Position numbers and translations under genes: made by a program. 64,000 nt of DNA, taken from positions 6,665,501-6,729,500 of the forward strand of contig NW_027464602.1 in assembly GCF_043290135.1 (NCBI RefSeq), given 5' to 3'. Under the pieces are notes generated by a model. It had not been told where the DNA came from, searched no databases, and was given only the letters and a program-made list of their open reading frames with translations. The stretch comes from Rhipicephalus microplus. Its lineage: Eukaryota > Arthropoda > Arachnida > Ixodida > Ixodidae. This document shows, piece after piece, positions 38,236-48,931 of this stretch; the stretch's first letter is position 1, and every line of letters begins with the position of its first letter.

Positions 38236-40329
38236 TTAACATGGCAGATGATCGGTGAGGCGTTCCAGGAAGGTAGATGATGAGGCAATTGTAACAACGT
38301 CGTAGGGCAGGCCGTTCCAGTCTGAAGCTGCTCTGAGGAAAAACGAAGCAGCAAACGTAGTGGTGCGTGATGGCGGGCGGGCAACTTGAAGTGAATGACT
38401 GGTGCGGTGGGAAATGCGTGAGGCGGCTGTTATATAAGGAGCTTGATTGAGTGAAGAATAAAAAAACTTATGATAAAGAGTTAGGCTAGCAATGCGGCGA
38501 CGATAAGAAAGGAGTGATAGGCCAGATTCATGTTTTAATGGTGAAATGCTGATGTCATATGAATATGAGGAATGGATGAAACGGGTGGCCCGATTTTGAA
38601 CACCTTCCAAGGCAGTGATTAGGTATGCTTGATGGGGGCTCCAGATGGCAGATGCATATTCTAATTTTGGTCTTATAAGCGATTTATACGCGAGTAATCT
38701 AACATGTGGTGGGGAAAGGCGAAGGTGGCGTTTAAGAAAACCCAGTGTTTTGTTCGATGCTGAAATGATGTTTGTAATATGGGCGCGCCATGATAAATTA
38801 GAACAAAGGGTGACTCCTAGATATTTATACGATTCTACTAATTCGATACATGATTTAGAAATAGAATACTGAAAGCGAGAGGGATTGTGACGACGAGAGA
38901 AGGACAAGAGTTTGCATTTAGTGGGGTTGAGAGTCATTAGCCAAATATTACACCAGTTTATTATATTGTTAAGGTTGCTCTGAAGGATGTGATGGTCATG
39001 ACAATTAGTAATAGTATGATAGATTACGCAATCGTCAGCGAACATGCGAATGTTACAGGAAACATGCAATGGTAAGTCATTAATATATATTAGGAATAGG
39101 AGAGGACCGAGAACAGACCCTTGTGGGACGCCTGAGGTGACTGGGAGTTGTTTAGACAGGTGGCCGTTAAGATAGACAGATTGCGAGCGGTTAGTTAGAA
39201 ACTCCTCAAGCCACCTGAAGATGTTAGGATGCAAGTTTAGTTTTGAAAGTTTCAGTAACAGACGCTGGTGAGGAACCTTGTCGAAAGCTTTTGCAAAATC
39301 AAGGAATATTGAGTCGGTTTGGATATTACAGTCGAGATTAGTCTGTAGGTCATGAACGAATTGTGCTAATTGGGTTTCGCAAGAAAGGCCCTTTCGAAAT
39401 CCGTGCTGTGAAGGATGAAAAAATTCGTTGGAGTCCAAAAAATTGAAGATTTGTGAGTAGATGACGTGTTCCATGATCTTACAAGGCACGCTGGTTAATG
39501 AAATGGGGCGGTAGTTCAAGGGTGAGTTTCTGTTACCTGATTTGTAGACTGGAACGACCTTGCCCGTTTTCCAATCATCCGGCATGATTCCTGAGGTGAG
39601 TGACTGTGAGAAGATAAGACATAAGTATGCTGCGCAAGTCGATTTCACATTCTTGAGGAGTTTCGAGTTGATGGAATCCATACCAGCTGATGAAGAAAGT
39701 TTTAATTTGTGGATTATAGATGAAATGCCTTCTTCGAAGAAGGTGACAGCAGGCATGAAAGTTTCTACGCTAAATGATGGCGACTGTGAGGGCATGTCAA
39801 GTTCAGTAGTGAAGACAGATGCAAATGCTTCGTTGAATATTTCTGCGCAATCATGGTCAGTCACTGTCTCGTGTGAATCATTCGTTAGTTTAATATCGGA
39901 AGGATGTGTGGGGTTTAGAACTTGCCAGAATTGCTTGGGGTTCCTGATTAAGAGATTAGGTAAGTCTATATGGTAAAACGAGTATTTGGCTTTACGAACA
40001 GATAGCAAATATGATTTTTCAGCTTCGATGTATTTTTGCCATGCAGTAGGCTTGCCGTTGCGTTTGGCGGTACGAAAAAGTCGTTTCTTTTTGTTTTCAA
40101 GTTTTTTTAAATGCCGAGAAAACCATGGTTTATTGCGGTTAGTTTGAAAAGTAATCTTCGGGATAAACATATCAGAGAGGTGATTTACTTTGTCCTTAAA
40201 GATCAACCAGTTGTCATGAACTGAGCGCGTGTGAAATGTAGATTCATACTGATTAAAAGAGTTACTGAGATCTTCAGATATTGCACTATAGTTACCCTTA
40301 TCATAAAGAACAATTGTTTTATTAGTCGT
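38236..40329 (-). CDS. Partial LINE ORF2: reverse transcriptase and C-terminal region, no endonuclease
   Basis: The enzyme would copy the element's RNA into DNA at a nicked target. The open frame runs from the insertion junction to a TAA at 38238-38236, 697 codons. There is no upstream ATG: the codon at 40206-40204 is TTG, an internal leucine, and the frame stays open another 41 codons to the 5' edge. Numbering from that TTG, visible motifs are [10 protein letters not shown] (231-240), the palm motif [13 protein letters not shown] (301-313, catalytic D303), [10 protein letters not shown] (359-368), the catalytic FADD box (389-392) and KYLGVTL (461-467). A C-terminal block with NRATRF (538-543) and a late W-N-G-L-P motif are typical of CR1/Jockey-group ORF2. 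No frameshift or stop interrupts it, so it is young, but without endonuclease, ORF1 and promoter it is not expected to be autonomous. Confidence 0.9.
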   Translation of the reverse strand, partial: TTNKTIVLYDKGNYSAISEDLSNSFNQYESTFHTRSVHDNWLIFKDKVNHLSDMFIPKITFQTNRNKPWFSRHLKKLENKKKRLFRTAKRNGKPTAWQKYIEAEKSYLLSVRKAKYSFYHIDLPNLLIRNPKQFWQVLNPTHPSDIKLTNDSHETVTDHDCAEIFNEAFASVFTTELDMPSQSPSFSVETFMPAVTFFEEGISSIIHKLKLSSSAGMDSINSKLLKNVKSTCAAYLCLIFSQSLTSGIMPDDWKTGKVVPVYKSGNRNSPLNYRPISLTSVPCKIMEHVIYSQIFNFLDSNEFFHPSQHGFRKGLSCETQLAQFVHDLQTNLDCNIQTDSIFLDFAKAFDKVPHQRLLLKLSKLNLHPNIFRWLEEFLTNRSQSVYLNGHLSKQLPVTSGVPQGSVLGPLLFLIYINDLPLHVSCNIRMFADDCVIYHTITNCHDHHILQSNLNNIINWCNIWLMTLNPTKCKLLSFSRRHNPSRFQYSISKSCIELVESYKYLGVTLCSNLSWRAHITNIISASNKTLGFLKRHLRLSPPHVRLLAYKSLIRPKLEYASAIWSPHQAYLITALEGVQNRATRFIHSSYSYDISISPLKHESGLSLLSYRRRIASLTLYHKFFYSSLNQAPYITAASRISHRTSHSLQVARPPSRTTTFAASFFLRAASDWNGLPYDVVTIASSSTFLERLTDHLPC

Positions 40330-40331
40330 CT

Positions 40332-40577
40332 GGTTTCATGCGCTTTCACATTAGATATCGCAGTTCCCGACTTGTAATGGTGAAAAACACAGCATCTCAC
40401 TAAGTGACATTGTTTAATGCAGTTTTAGCGCGGTTCATATCTTAACCTAACCTAACCTTACCTAACCCAACCTAACCTAACCTAACCTAACCAAACCCAC
40501 CTAACATCCCTAACCTAACCTAACCTAACCAAACCTAACCTAACCTAACGTAACCTAACCTAACCTAACCTAACCTA
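40332..40577 (-). mobile_element. Satellite plus (CCTAA)n passenger at the 5' end of LINE copy 1
   Basis: This 246-bp piece sits between the LINE 5' edge and the downstream target-site duplicate, so it arrived with the element. It holds about 110 bp of the end of a satellite monomer (variant with CACAGCATC and GCAGTTTTAGCGCGG) and a form-B tract with CCAAACCCACC. That matches monomer end plus tract T9 near 13430-13670 and T29 near 42080-42330, so the donor was this array or a close relative. Its right junction (CTAACGATATTTGC) differs from every ordinary tract, which ends CTAACGACG. Read in the LINE sense it is G-rich TTAGG followed by satellite and then LINE. Confidence 0.8.
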
Positions 40578-40578
40578 A
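40442..40578. repeat. (CCTAA)n tract T28, form B, inside the LINE passenger
   Basis: 137 bp with CCAAACCCACC and ATCCC as in T9. The right joint AACGATATT is found only here and at 58396. Confidence 0.88.
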
Positions 40579-40585
40579 CGATATT
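40578..40585. repeat. Target-site duplication, right copy (LINE copy 1)
   Basis: ACGATATT is repeated after the passenger tract and continues TGCATAACC, exactly where the left flank stopped. The joint with the preceding CCTAAC also shows microhomology: ordinary tracts end AACGACG. Confidence 0.87.
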
Positions 40586-42186
40586 TGCATAACCTCACAG
40601 TTTTTCACCAACTTATTGCAGTACAGAACGCTGTATCTCGCTAAATGACATTGTTCTTTAAGGTTTCACGATGCTTGCATGCGCTTTAACGAGAATATCA
40701 CAATATAGCAGTTTCGCACTTGTAACGGTAGAACACGCAGTATTTGGCTTGTTCATGCCGTTTTGTGTGCATTCACATTTCACCTATCGCAGTTTAATAC
40801 TCGCAATAAAACAACACTATCTCGTTAGATGACGTCGTTTTTGGTGGTTTCACGACGCTACCTAGCTTAAACTAACATAACTCAACCTAACATAACCTTC
40901 GCACTTCTATCGTTAGAAAACGTTTTACTCGCTACTTTACATTGCTTTCTGGAACATTACGACGGTTTCAAGCGCTTTCACATTAGATATCGCAGTTCCC
41001 AACTCGTAAAGGTGAAAAACACTGCATCTCACTAAGTGACATTGTTTAATGCGGTTTTACGACGGTTGATATATCAACCTAACCTAACATTCGCACTTGT
41101 ATCTAAAGACGCTCAATTACACTGTTTCGTTCACAATTACGATATTTGCTTGACCTCACAGTTTCTCACCAACTTATTACAGTACAGAACGCTGTATCTC
41201 GCTAAATGACATCGTTCTTTAAGGTTTCACGATACTTGCATGCGCTTTACCGAGAATATCACAATATAGCAGTTTCGCACTTGTAACGGTAGAACACGCA
41301 GTATTTGGCTTGTTCATGCCGTTTTGTGTGCTTTCACAACATTTCACCTATCGCAGTTTAATACTCGCAATAAAACAACACTATCTCGTTAGATGACGTC
41401 GTTTTTGGTGGTTTCACGACGCTACGTAGCTTAAACTAACATAACTCAACCTAACATAACCTTCGCACTTCTATCGTTAGAAAACGTTTTACTCGCTACT
41501 TTACATTGCTTTCTACAACATTACGACGGTTTCAAGCGCTTTCACATTAGATATCGCAGTTCCCAACTTGTAAAGGTGAAAAACACTGCATCTCACTAAG
41601 TGACATTGTTTAATGCGGTTTTACGACGGTGTATATCTCAACCTAACCTAACATTCGCACTTGTATCTAAGTACGCTCAATTACACTGTTTCGTTCACAA
41701 TTACGATATTTGCTTGACCTCACAGTTTCTCACCAACTTATTACAGTACAGAACGCTGTATCTCGCTAAATGACATCGTTCTTTAAGGTTTCACGATACT
41801 TGCATGCGCTTTAACGAGAATATCACAATAAAGCAGTTTCGCACTTGTAACGGCACAAGACGCAGTATCTGGCTAGTTCATGCCATTTTGTGTGCTTTCC
41901 CAATATTTCACCTATCGCAGTTTCGTACTCGCAATAAAACAACACTATCTCGTTAGATGACATCGTTTTTGGTGGCTTCACGACGCTACCTAGCTCAAAC
42001 TAACCGAACCTTCGCACTTCTATCGTTAGAAAACGTTTTATTCGCTACTTTACAATGTTTTCTACAAGATTACGACGGTTTCATGCGCTTTCACATTAGA
42101 TATCGCAGTTCCCGACTTGTAATGGTGAAAAACACAGCATCTCACTAAGTGACATTGTTTAATGCAGTTTTAGCGCGGTTCATATC
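40586..42186. repeat. Satellite block, rest of the interrupted trimer
   Basis: Resumes at TGCATAACC and continues with the CACAATATAG, GGAACATT and later monomers exactly as at 11934-13534. Palindromic joint near 41066. Confidence 0.9.
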
Positions 42187-42333
42187 TTAACCTAACCTAA
42201 CCTTACCTAACCCAACCTAACCTAACCTAACCTAACCAAACCCACCTAACATCCCTAACCTAACCTAACCTAACCTAACCAAACCTAACCTAACCTAACC
42301 TAACGTAACCTAACCTAACCTAACCTAACCTAA
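42187..42333. repeat. (CCTAA)n tract T29, form B
   Basis: 147 bp, the same as T9 in order and length. Confidence 0.91.
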
Positions 42334-43011
42334 CGACGTTTGCAAGCGCTTTCACATTAGATATCGCAGTTCCCGACTTGTAATGGTGAAAAACACTGCA
42401 TCTCACTAAGTGACATTGTTTAATGCGGTTTTACGACGGTTCATATCTTAACCTAACCTAACATTCGCACTTGCATTAAAAAACGCTCTATTACACTGTT
42501 TCGTTCACAATTAGGATATTTGCATACCCTCACAGTTTTTCACCAACTTATTGCAGTACAGAACGCTGTATCTCGCTAAATGACATCGTTCTTTAAGGTT
42601 TCACGATGCTTGCATGCGCTTTAACGAGAATATCACAACATAGCAGTTTCGCACTTGTAACGGTACAACACGCAGTATTTGGCTTGTTCATGCCGTTTTG
42701 TGTGCTTTCACAACATTTCACCTATCGCAGTTTCGTACTCGCAATAAAACAACACTATCTCGTTAGATGACGTTGTTTTTGGTAGTTTCACGACGCTGCC
42801 TAGCTTAAACTAACATAACTCAACCTAACATAACCTTCGCACTTCTATCGTTAGAAAACGTTTTACTCGCTACTTTACATTGCTTTCTACAACATTACGA
42901 CGGTTTCAAGCGCTTTCACATTAGATATCACAGTTCCCAACTTGTAAAGGTGAAAAACACTGCATCTCACTAAGTGACATTGTTTAATGCGGTTTTACGA
43001 CGGTTCATACC
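42334..43011. repeat. Satellite block, lead-in plus one monomer
   Basis: 678 bp, copy of 13682-14360 without its GCCTAAAC change. Confidence 0.9.
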
Positions 43012-43604
43012 TTAACCTAACGTAACCTAACCTAACCTAACCTTACCTAACCTAACCTAACCTAACCTAACCCAACCCAACCCAACCCAACCTAACCTAA
43101 CCTAAGCTAACCTAACCAAACCTAACCTAACCTAACTTAACCTAACCTAACGTAACCTAACCTAACCTAACCTATTCTAACGTAACCTAACCTTACCTGA
43201 CCTAACCTAACCTAACGTAACCTAACCTAACCTAACATAACCTAACGTAACCTAACCTAACCTAACCTAACCTAACGTAACCTAACCTAACCTAACCCAA
43301 CCTAACCCAACCCAACCCAACCCAACAACACCCAACCCAACAACACCCAACCCAACCTAACCTAACCTAACATTACCTAACCTAACCAAATTATCCTTAC
43401 CTAACCTAACCTAACCTAACGTAACCTAACCTAACCTAACCTAACGTAACCTAACCTAACCTAACGTAACCTAACCTAACCTAACCTAACCTAACCTAAC
43501 CTAACCTAACCTAACCCAACTCAACCCAACCTAACCTAATCTAACCTAACCTAACCTAACCTAACCTAACCTAACAAAACCTAACCTAACCTAACCTAAC
43601 CTAA
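43012..43604. repeat. (CCTAA)n tract T30, form L with doubled AACAACACCC
   Basis: 593 bp. Private CTAACATTACC before the third landmark. Confidence 0.92.
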
Positions 43605-43702
43605 CGACGTTTGCAAGCGCTTTCACATTAGATATCGCAGTTCCCGACTTGGAATGGTGAAAAACACCGCATTGTTTAATGCGGTTTTACGACAGTTCAT
43701 AC
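43605..43702. repeat. Lead-in only, with 15-bp deletion
   Basis: 98 bp between two tracts with no full monomer. It starts as the CCCGACTTGGAATGG lead-in of a 4.0-kb unit and ends as the GACAGTTCATACC end of a 3.24-kb unit. TCTCACTAAGTGACA is lost between two CAT repeats. It is a recombination joint. Confidence 0.88.
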
Positions 43703-43832
43703 CTTAACCTAACGTAACCTAACCTAACCTAACCCAACCTAACCTAACATAACCTAACCTAACCTAACCTAACATAACCTAACCAAACCTAACCTAACGT
43801 AACCTAACCTAACCTAACCTAACCTAACCTAA
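43703..43832. repeat. (CCTAA)n tract T31, form A
   Basis: 130 bp with a second ATAAC just before CCAAAC, a private change. Confidence 0.91.
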
Positions 43833-45070
43833 CGACGTTTGCAAGCGCTTTCACATTAGATATCGCAGTTCCCGACTTGTAATGGTGAAAAACACTGCAT
43901 CTCACTAAGTGACATTGTTTAATGCGGTTTTACGACCGTTCATATCTTAACCTAACCTAACATTCGTACTTGTATTGAAAAACGCTCTATTCCACTGTTT
44001 CGTTCACAATTACGATATTTGCTCGACCTCACAGTTTCTCACCAACTTATTACAGTACAGAACGCTGTATCTCGCTAAATGACATCGTTCTTTTAGGTTT
44101 CACGATACTTGCATGCGCTTTACCGAGAATGTCACAACATAGCAGTTTCGCACTTGTAACGGTACAACACGCAGTATTTGGCTTGTTCATGCCGTTTTGT
44201 GTGCTTTCACAACATTTTACCTATCGCAGTTTCGTACTCGCAATAAAACAACACTATCTCGTTAGATGACGTTCTTTTTGGTGGTCTCACGACGCTACAT
44301 AGCTTAAACTAACATAACTCAAGCTTACCTTCGCACTTCTATCGTTAGAAAACGTTTTACTCGCAACCTTACAATGTTTTCTACAAGATTACGACGGTTT
44401 CATGCGCTTTCACATTAGATATCGTAGTTCCCGACTTGTAATGTTGAAAAACACTACATCTCACTAAGTGACATTGTTTAATGCGGTTTTACGACGGTTG
44501 ATATCTCAACCTAACCTAACATTCGCACTTGTATCTAAATACGCTCAATTACACTGTTTCGTTCACAATTACGATATTTGCTTGACCTCACAGTTTCTCA
44601 CCAACTTATTACAGTACAGAACGCTGTATCTCGCTAAATGACATCGTTCTTTAAGGTTTCAAGATACTTGCATGCGCTTCAACGAGAATATCACAACATA
44701 GCAGTTTCGCACTTGTAACGGTACAACACGCAGTATTTGGCTTGTTCATGCCGTTTTGTGTGCTTTCACAACATTTCACCTATCGCAGTTTCGTACTCGC
44801 AATTAAACAACACTATCTCGTTAGATGACGTTGTTTTTGGTAGTTTCACGACGCTACCTAGCTTAAACTAACATAACTCAACCTAACATAACCTTCGCAC
44901 TTCTATCGTTAGAAAACGTTTTACTCGCTACTTTACATTGCTTTCTACAACATTACGACGGTTTCAAGCGCTTTCCCATTAGATATCACAGTTCCCAACT
45001 TGTAAAGGTGAAAAACACTGCATCTCACTAAGTGACATTGTTTAATGCGGTTTTACGACGGTTCATACCT
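43833..45070. repeat. Satellite block, lead-in plus two monomers
   Basis: 1238 bp, copy of 18710-19944 with TTTGCTCGACC, CAAGCTTACC and GCAATTAAAC. Confidence 0.9.
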
Positions 45071-45712
45071 TAACCTAACGTAACCTAACCTAACCTAACC
45101 TAACCTTACCTAACCTAACCTAACCTAACCTAACCAACCCAACCCAACCTAACCTAACCTAACCTAACCTAAACTAACCTAACCCAACCTAACCTAACCC
45201 AACCTAACCCAACCCAACCCAACCTAACCTAACCAAAGCTAACCTAACCTAACCTAACCAAACCTAACCTAACCTAACCTAACTTAACCTAACCTAACGT
45301 AACCTAACCTAACCTAACCTATTCTAACGTAACCTAACCTAACCTGACCTAACCTAACCTAACGTAACCTAACCTAACCTAACATAACCTAACGTAATCT
45401 AACCTAACCTAACGTAACCTAACCTAACCTAACCCAACCTAACCCAACCCAACCCAACCCAACAACACCCAACCCAACCTAACCTAACCTAACCAAATTA
45501 TCCTTACCTAACCTAACCTAACCTAACGTAACCTAACCTAACCTAACCTAACGTAACCTAACCTAACCTAACCTAACCTAACCCAACCTAACCTAACCTA
45601 ACCTAACCTAACCTAACCTAACCCAACTCAACCCAACCTAACCTAATCTAACCTAACCTAACCTAACCTAACCTAACCAAACCAAACCTAACCTAACCTA
45701 ACCTAACCTAAC
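45071..45712. repeat. (CCTAA)n tract T32, form L
   Basis: 642 bp. Two adjacent CCAAA units (AACCAAACCAAACC) near 45677, shared only with T44. Confidence 0.93.
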
Positions 45713-46948
45713 GACGGTTGCAAGCGCTTTCACATTAGATATCGCAGTTCCCCACTTTTAATGGTGAAAAACACTGCATCTCACTAATTGACATTGTTTA
45801 ATGCGGTTTTACGACGGTTCATATCTTAACCTAACCTAACATTCGCACTTGTATCTAAAAACGCTCTATTACACTGTTTTGTTCACAATTACGATATTTG
45901 CATAACCTGACAGTTTTTCACCAACTTATTGCAGTACAGAACGCTGTATCTCGCTAAATGACATTGTTCTTTAAGGTTTCACGATGCTTGCATGCGCTTT
46001 AACGAGAATATCACAATATAGCAGTTTCGCACTTGTAACGGTAGAACACGCAGTATTTGGCTTGTTCATGCCGTTTTGTGTGCTTTCACAACATTTCACC
46101 TATCGCAGTTTAATACTCGCTATAAAACAACACTATCTCGTTAGATGACGTCGTTTTTGGTAGTTTCACGACGCTACCTAGCTTAAACTAACCTAACCTA
46201 ACCTAACCTTCGCACTTCTATCGTTAGAAAACGTTTTACTCGCAACTTTACAATGTTTTCTACAAGATTACGACGGTTTCATGCGCTTTCACATTAGATA
46301 TCGTAGTTCCCGACTTGTAATGTTGAAAAACACTACATATCACTAAGTGACATTGTTTAATGCGGTTTTACGACGGTTCATATCTTAACCTAACCTAACA
46401 TTCGCACTTGTATTAAAAAACGCTCTATTACACTGTTTCGTTCACAATTAGGATATTTGCATAACCTCACAGTTTTTCACCAACTTATTGCAGTACAGAA
46501 CGCTGTATCTCGCTAAATGACATCGTTCTTTAAGGTTTCACGATGCTTGCATGCGCTTTACCGAGAATATTACAATATAGCAGTTTCGCACTTGTAACGG
46601 TAGAACACGCAGTATTTGGCTTGTTCATGCCGTTTTGTGTGCTTTCACAACATTTCACCTATCGCAGTTTCGTACTCGCAATAAAACAACACTATCTCGT
46701 TAGATGACGTTGTTTTTGGTAGTTGCACGACGCTACCTAGCTTAAACTAACATAACTCAACCTAACATAACCTTCGCACTTCTATCGTTAGAAAACGTTT
46801 TACTCGCTACTTTACATTGCTTTCTACAACATTATGACGGTTTCAAGCGCTTTCACATTAGATATCACAGTTCCCAACTTGTAAAGGTGAAAAACACTGC
46901 ATCTCACTAAGTGACATTGTTTAATGCGGTTTTACGACAGTTCATACC
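45713..46948. repeat. Satellite block, lead-in plus two monomers, with conversion patch
   Basis: 1236 bp. The second monomer equals that at 21234 except for a short patch near 46559-46613 (ACCGAGAATATTAC, GTAGAAC) belonging to a different monomer variant. Confidence 0.89.
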
Positions 46949-47072
46949 TTAACCTAACGTAACCTAACCTAACCTAACCCAACCTAACCTAACATAACCT
47001 AACCTAACCTAACCTAACCTAACCTAACCAAACCTAACCTAACGTAACCTAACCTAACCTAACCTAACCTAA
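46949..47072. repeat. (CCTAA)n tract T33, form A
   Basis: 124 bp, counterpart of T16 but with the left joint intact. Confidence 0.91.
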
Positions 47073-48309
47073 CGACGTTTGCAAGCGCTTTCACATTAGA
47101 TATCGCAGTTCCCGACTTGTAATGGTGAAAAACACTGCATCTCACTAAGTGACATTGTTTAATGCGGTTTTACGACCGTTCATATCTTAACCTAACCTAA
47201 CATTCGTACTTGTATTGAAAAACGCTCTATTCCACTGTTTCGTTCACAATTACGATATTTGCTTGACCTCACAGTTTCTCACCAACTTATTACAGTACAG
47301 AACGCTGTATCTCGCTAAATGACATCGTTCTTTTAGGTTTCACGATACTTGCATGCGCTTTACCGAGAATGTCACAACATAGCAGTTTCGCACTTGTAAC
47401 GGTACAACACGCAGTATTTGGCTTGTTCATGCCGTTTTGTGTGCTTTCACAACATTTTACCTATCGCAGTTTCGTACTCGCAATAAAACAACACTATCTC
47501 GTTAGATGACGTTCTTTTTGGTGGTCTCACGACGCTACATAGCTTAAACTAACATAACTCAAGCTAACCTTCGCACTTCTATCGTTAGAAAACGTTTTAC
47601 TCGCAACTTTACAATGTTTTCTACAAGATTACGACGGTTTCATGCGCTTTCACATTAGATATCGTAGTTCCCGACTTGTAATGTTGAAAAACACTACATC
47701 TCACTAAGTGACATTGTTTAATGCGGTTTTACGACGGTTGATATCTCAACCTAACCTAACATTCGCACTTGTATCTAAATACGCTCAATTACACTGTTTC
47801 GTTCACAATTACGATATTTGCTTGACCTCACAGTTTCTCACCAACTTATTACAGTACAGAACGCTGTATCTCGCTAAATGACATCGTTCTTTAAGGTTTC
47901 AAGATACTTGCATGCGCTTCAAGGAGAATATCACAACATAGCAGTTTCGCACTTGTAACGGTACAACACGCAGTATTTGGCTTGTTCATGCCGTTTTGTG
48001 TGCTTTCACAACATTTCACCTATCGCAGTTTCGTACTCGCAATAAAACAACACTATCTCGTTAGATGACGTTGTTTTTGGTAGTTTCACGACGCTACCTA
48101 GCTTAAACTAACATAACTCAACCTAACATAACCTTCGCACTTCTATCGTTAGAAAACGTTTTACTCGCTACTTTACATTGCTTTCTACAACATTACGACG
48201 GTTTCAAGCGCTTTCCCATTAGATATCACAGTTCCCAACTTGTAAAGGTGAAAAACACTGCATCTCACTAAGTGACATTGTTTAATGCGGTTTTACGACG
48301 GTTCATACC
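47073..48309. repeat. Satellite block, lead-in plus two monomers
   Basis: 1237 bp, copy of 21948-23182 including GCTTCAAGGAGAATATC. Confidence 0.9.
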
Positions 48310-48931
48310 TTAACCTAACGTAACCTAACCTAACCTAACCTAACCTTACCTAACCTAACCTAACCTAACCAACCCAACCCAACCTAACCTAACCTAACCT
48401 AACCTAAACTAACCTAACCCAACCTAACCTAACCTAACCTAACCTAACCCAACCTAACCCAACCCAACCCAACCTAACCTAACCAAAGCTAACCTAACCT
48501 AACCTAACCAAACCTAACCTAACCCAACTTAACCTAACCTAACGTAACCTAACCTAACCTAACCTATTCTAACGTAATCTAACCTAACCTGACCTAACCT
48601 AACCTAACGTAACCTAACCTAACCTAACATAACCTAACGTAACCTAACCTAACCTAACGTAACCTAACCTAACCTAACCCAACCTAACCCAACCCAACCC
48701 AACCCAACAACACCCAACCCAACCTAACCTAACCTAACCAAATTATCCTTACCTAACCTAACCTAACCTAACGTAACCTAACCTAACCTAACCTAACGTA
48801 ACCTAACCTAACCTAACCTAACCTAACCCAACCTAACCTAACCTAACCTAACCTAACCCAACTCAACCCAACCTAACCTAACCTAACCTAACCTAACCTA
48901 ACCAAACCTAACCTAACCTAACCTAACCTAA
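48310..48931. repeat. (CCTAA)n tract T34, form L
   Basis: 622 bp. Lacks the 50-bp duplication of its counterpart T17 and has a private GTAATCTAACC after the first landmark. Confidence 0.93.

Larger units (their letters stand above)
38109..40331 (-). mobile_element. 5'-truncated CR1/L2-like non-LTR retrotransposon (LINE), copy 1
   Basis: The element reads right to left. Its 3' end is at 38109, made of four CAGTT units (AACTG in the sense strand), preceded by a short 3' UTR with a GC-rich hairpin and by an open reverse transcriptase frame. The left edge is exact: satellite sequence stops after ACGATATT at 38108. At the right edge satellite resumes at 40332 with GGTTTCATGCG. The apurinic-type endonuclease domain that precedes RT in CR1, L2 and Jockey elements is absent, so the copy is 5' truncated in the EN-RT linker. 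Five substitutions separate it from copy 2 (38441, 39149, 39475, 40066, 40259), about 99.8% identity. CR1/L2 assignment rests on RT motifs and the tandem-repeat tail without poly(A); a Jockey-group relative is possible. Confidence 0.93.
35745..42186. repeat. 4.0-kb higher-order repeat interrupted by the LINE
   Basis: B, 1-mer, L, 1-mer, A and 3-mer in the same order as 9535-13534. The trimer is split into 187 bp before and 1608 bp after the insertion; less the 8-bp duplicated target this is 1787 bp, equal to the intact trimer at 11748-13534. Confidence 0.85.

Noticed and set aside
38645..38872. 75-codon frame on + within the LINE (also 56448-56675)
   Set aside because: Antisense shadow of the reverse transcriptase frame.
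39560..39976. 138-codon frame on + within the LINE (also 57363-57779)
   Set aside because: Antisense to the conserved RT coding sequence; its composition follows from the opposite strand.
40204..40206. Start codon for the RT protein at 40206
   Set aside because: The codon is TTG and the frame is open for 41 more codons to the truncation point; it is an internal leucine.
38109..40331. Telomere-specific LINE of the SART/TRAS type
   Set aside because: Those insert within TTAGG units. This one inserted at ACGATATT in the satellite monomer, and its tail is AACTG, not telomeric. The telomeric repeats are on its 5' side.
40203..40400. 65-codon minus-strand frame across the LINE-satellite joint (also 58006-58203)
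   Set aside because: Overlaps the RT frame in a different phase, starts in satellite and has no recognisable content.
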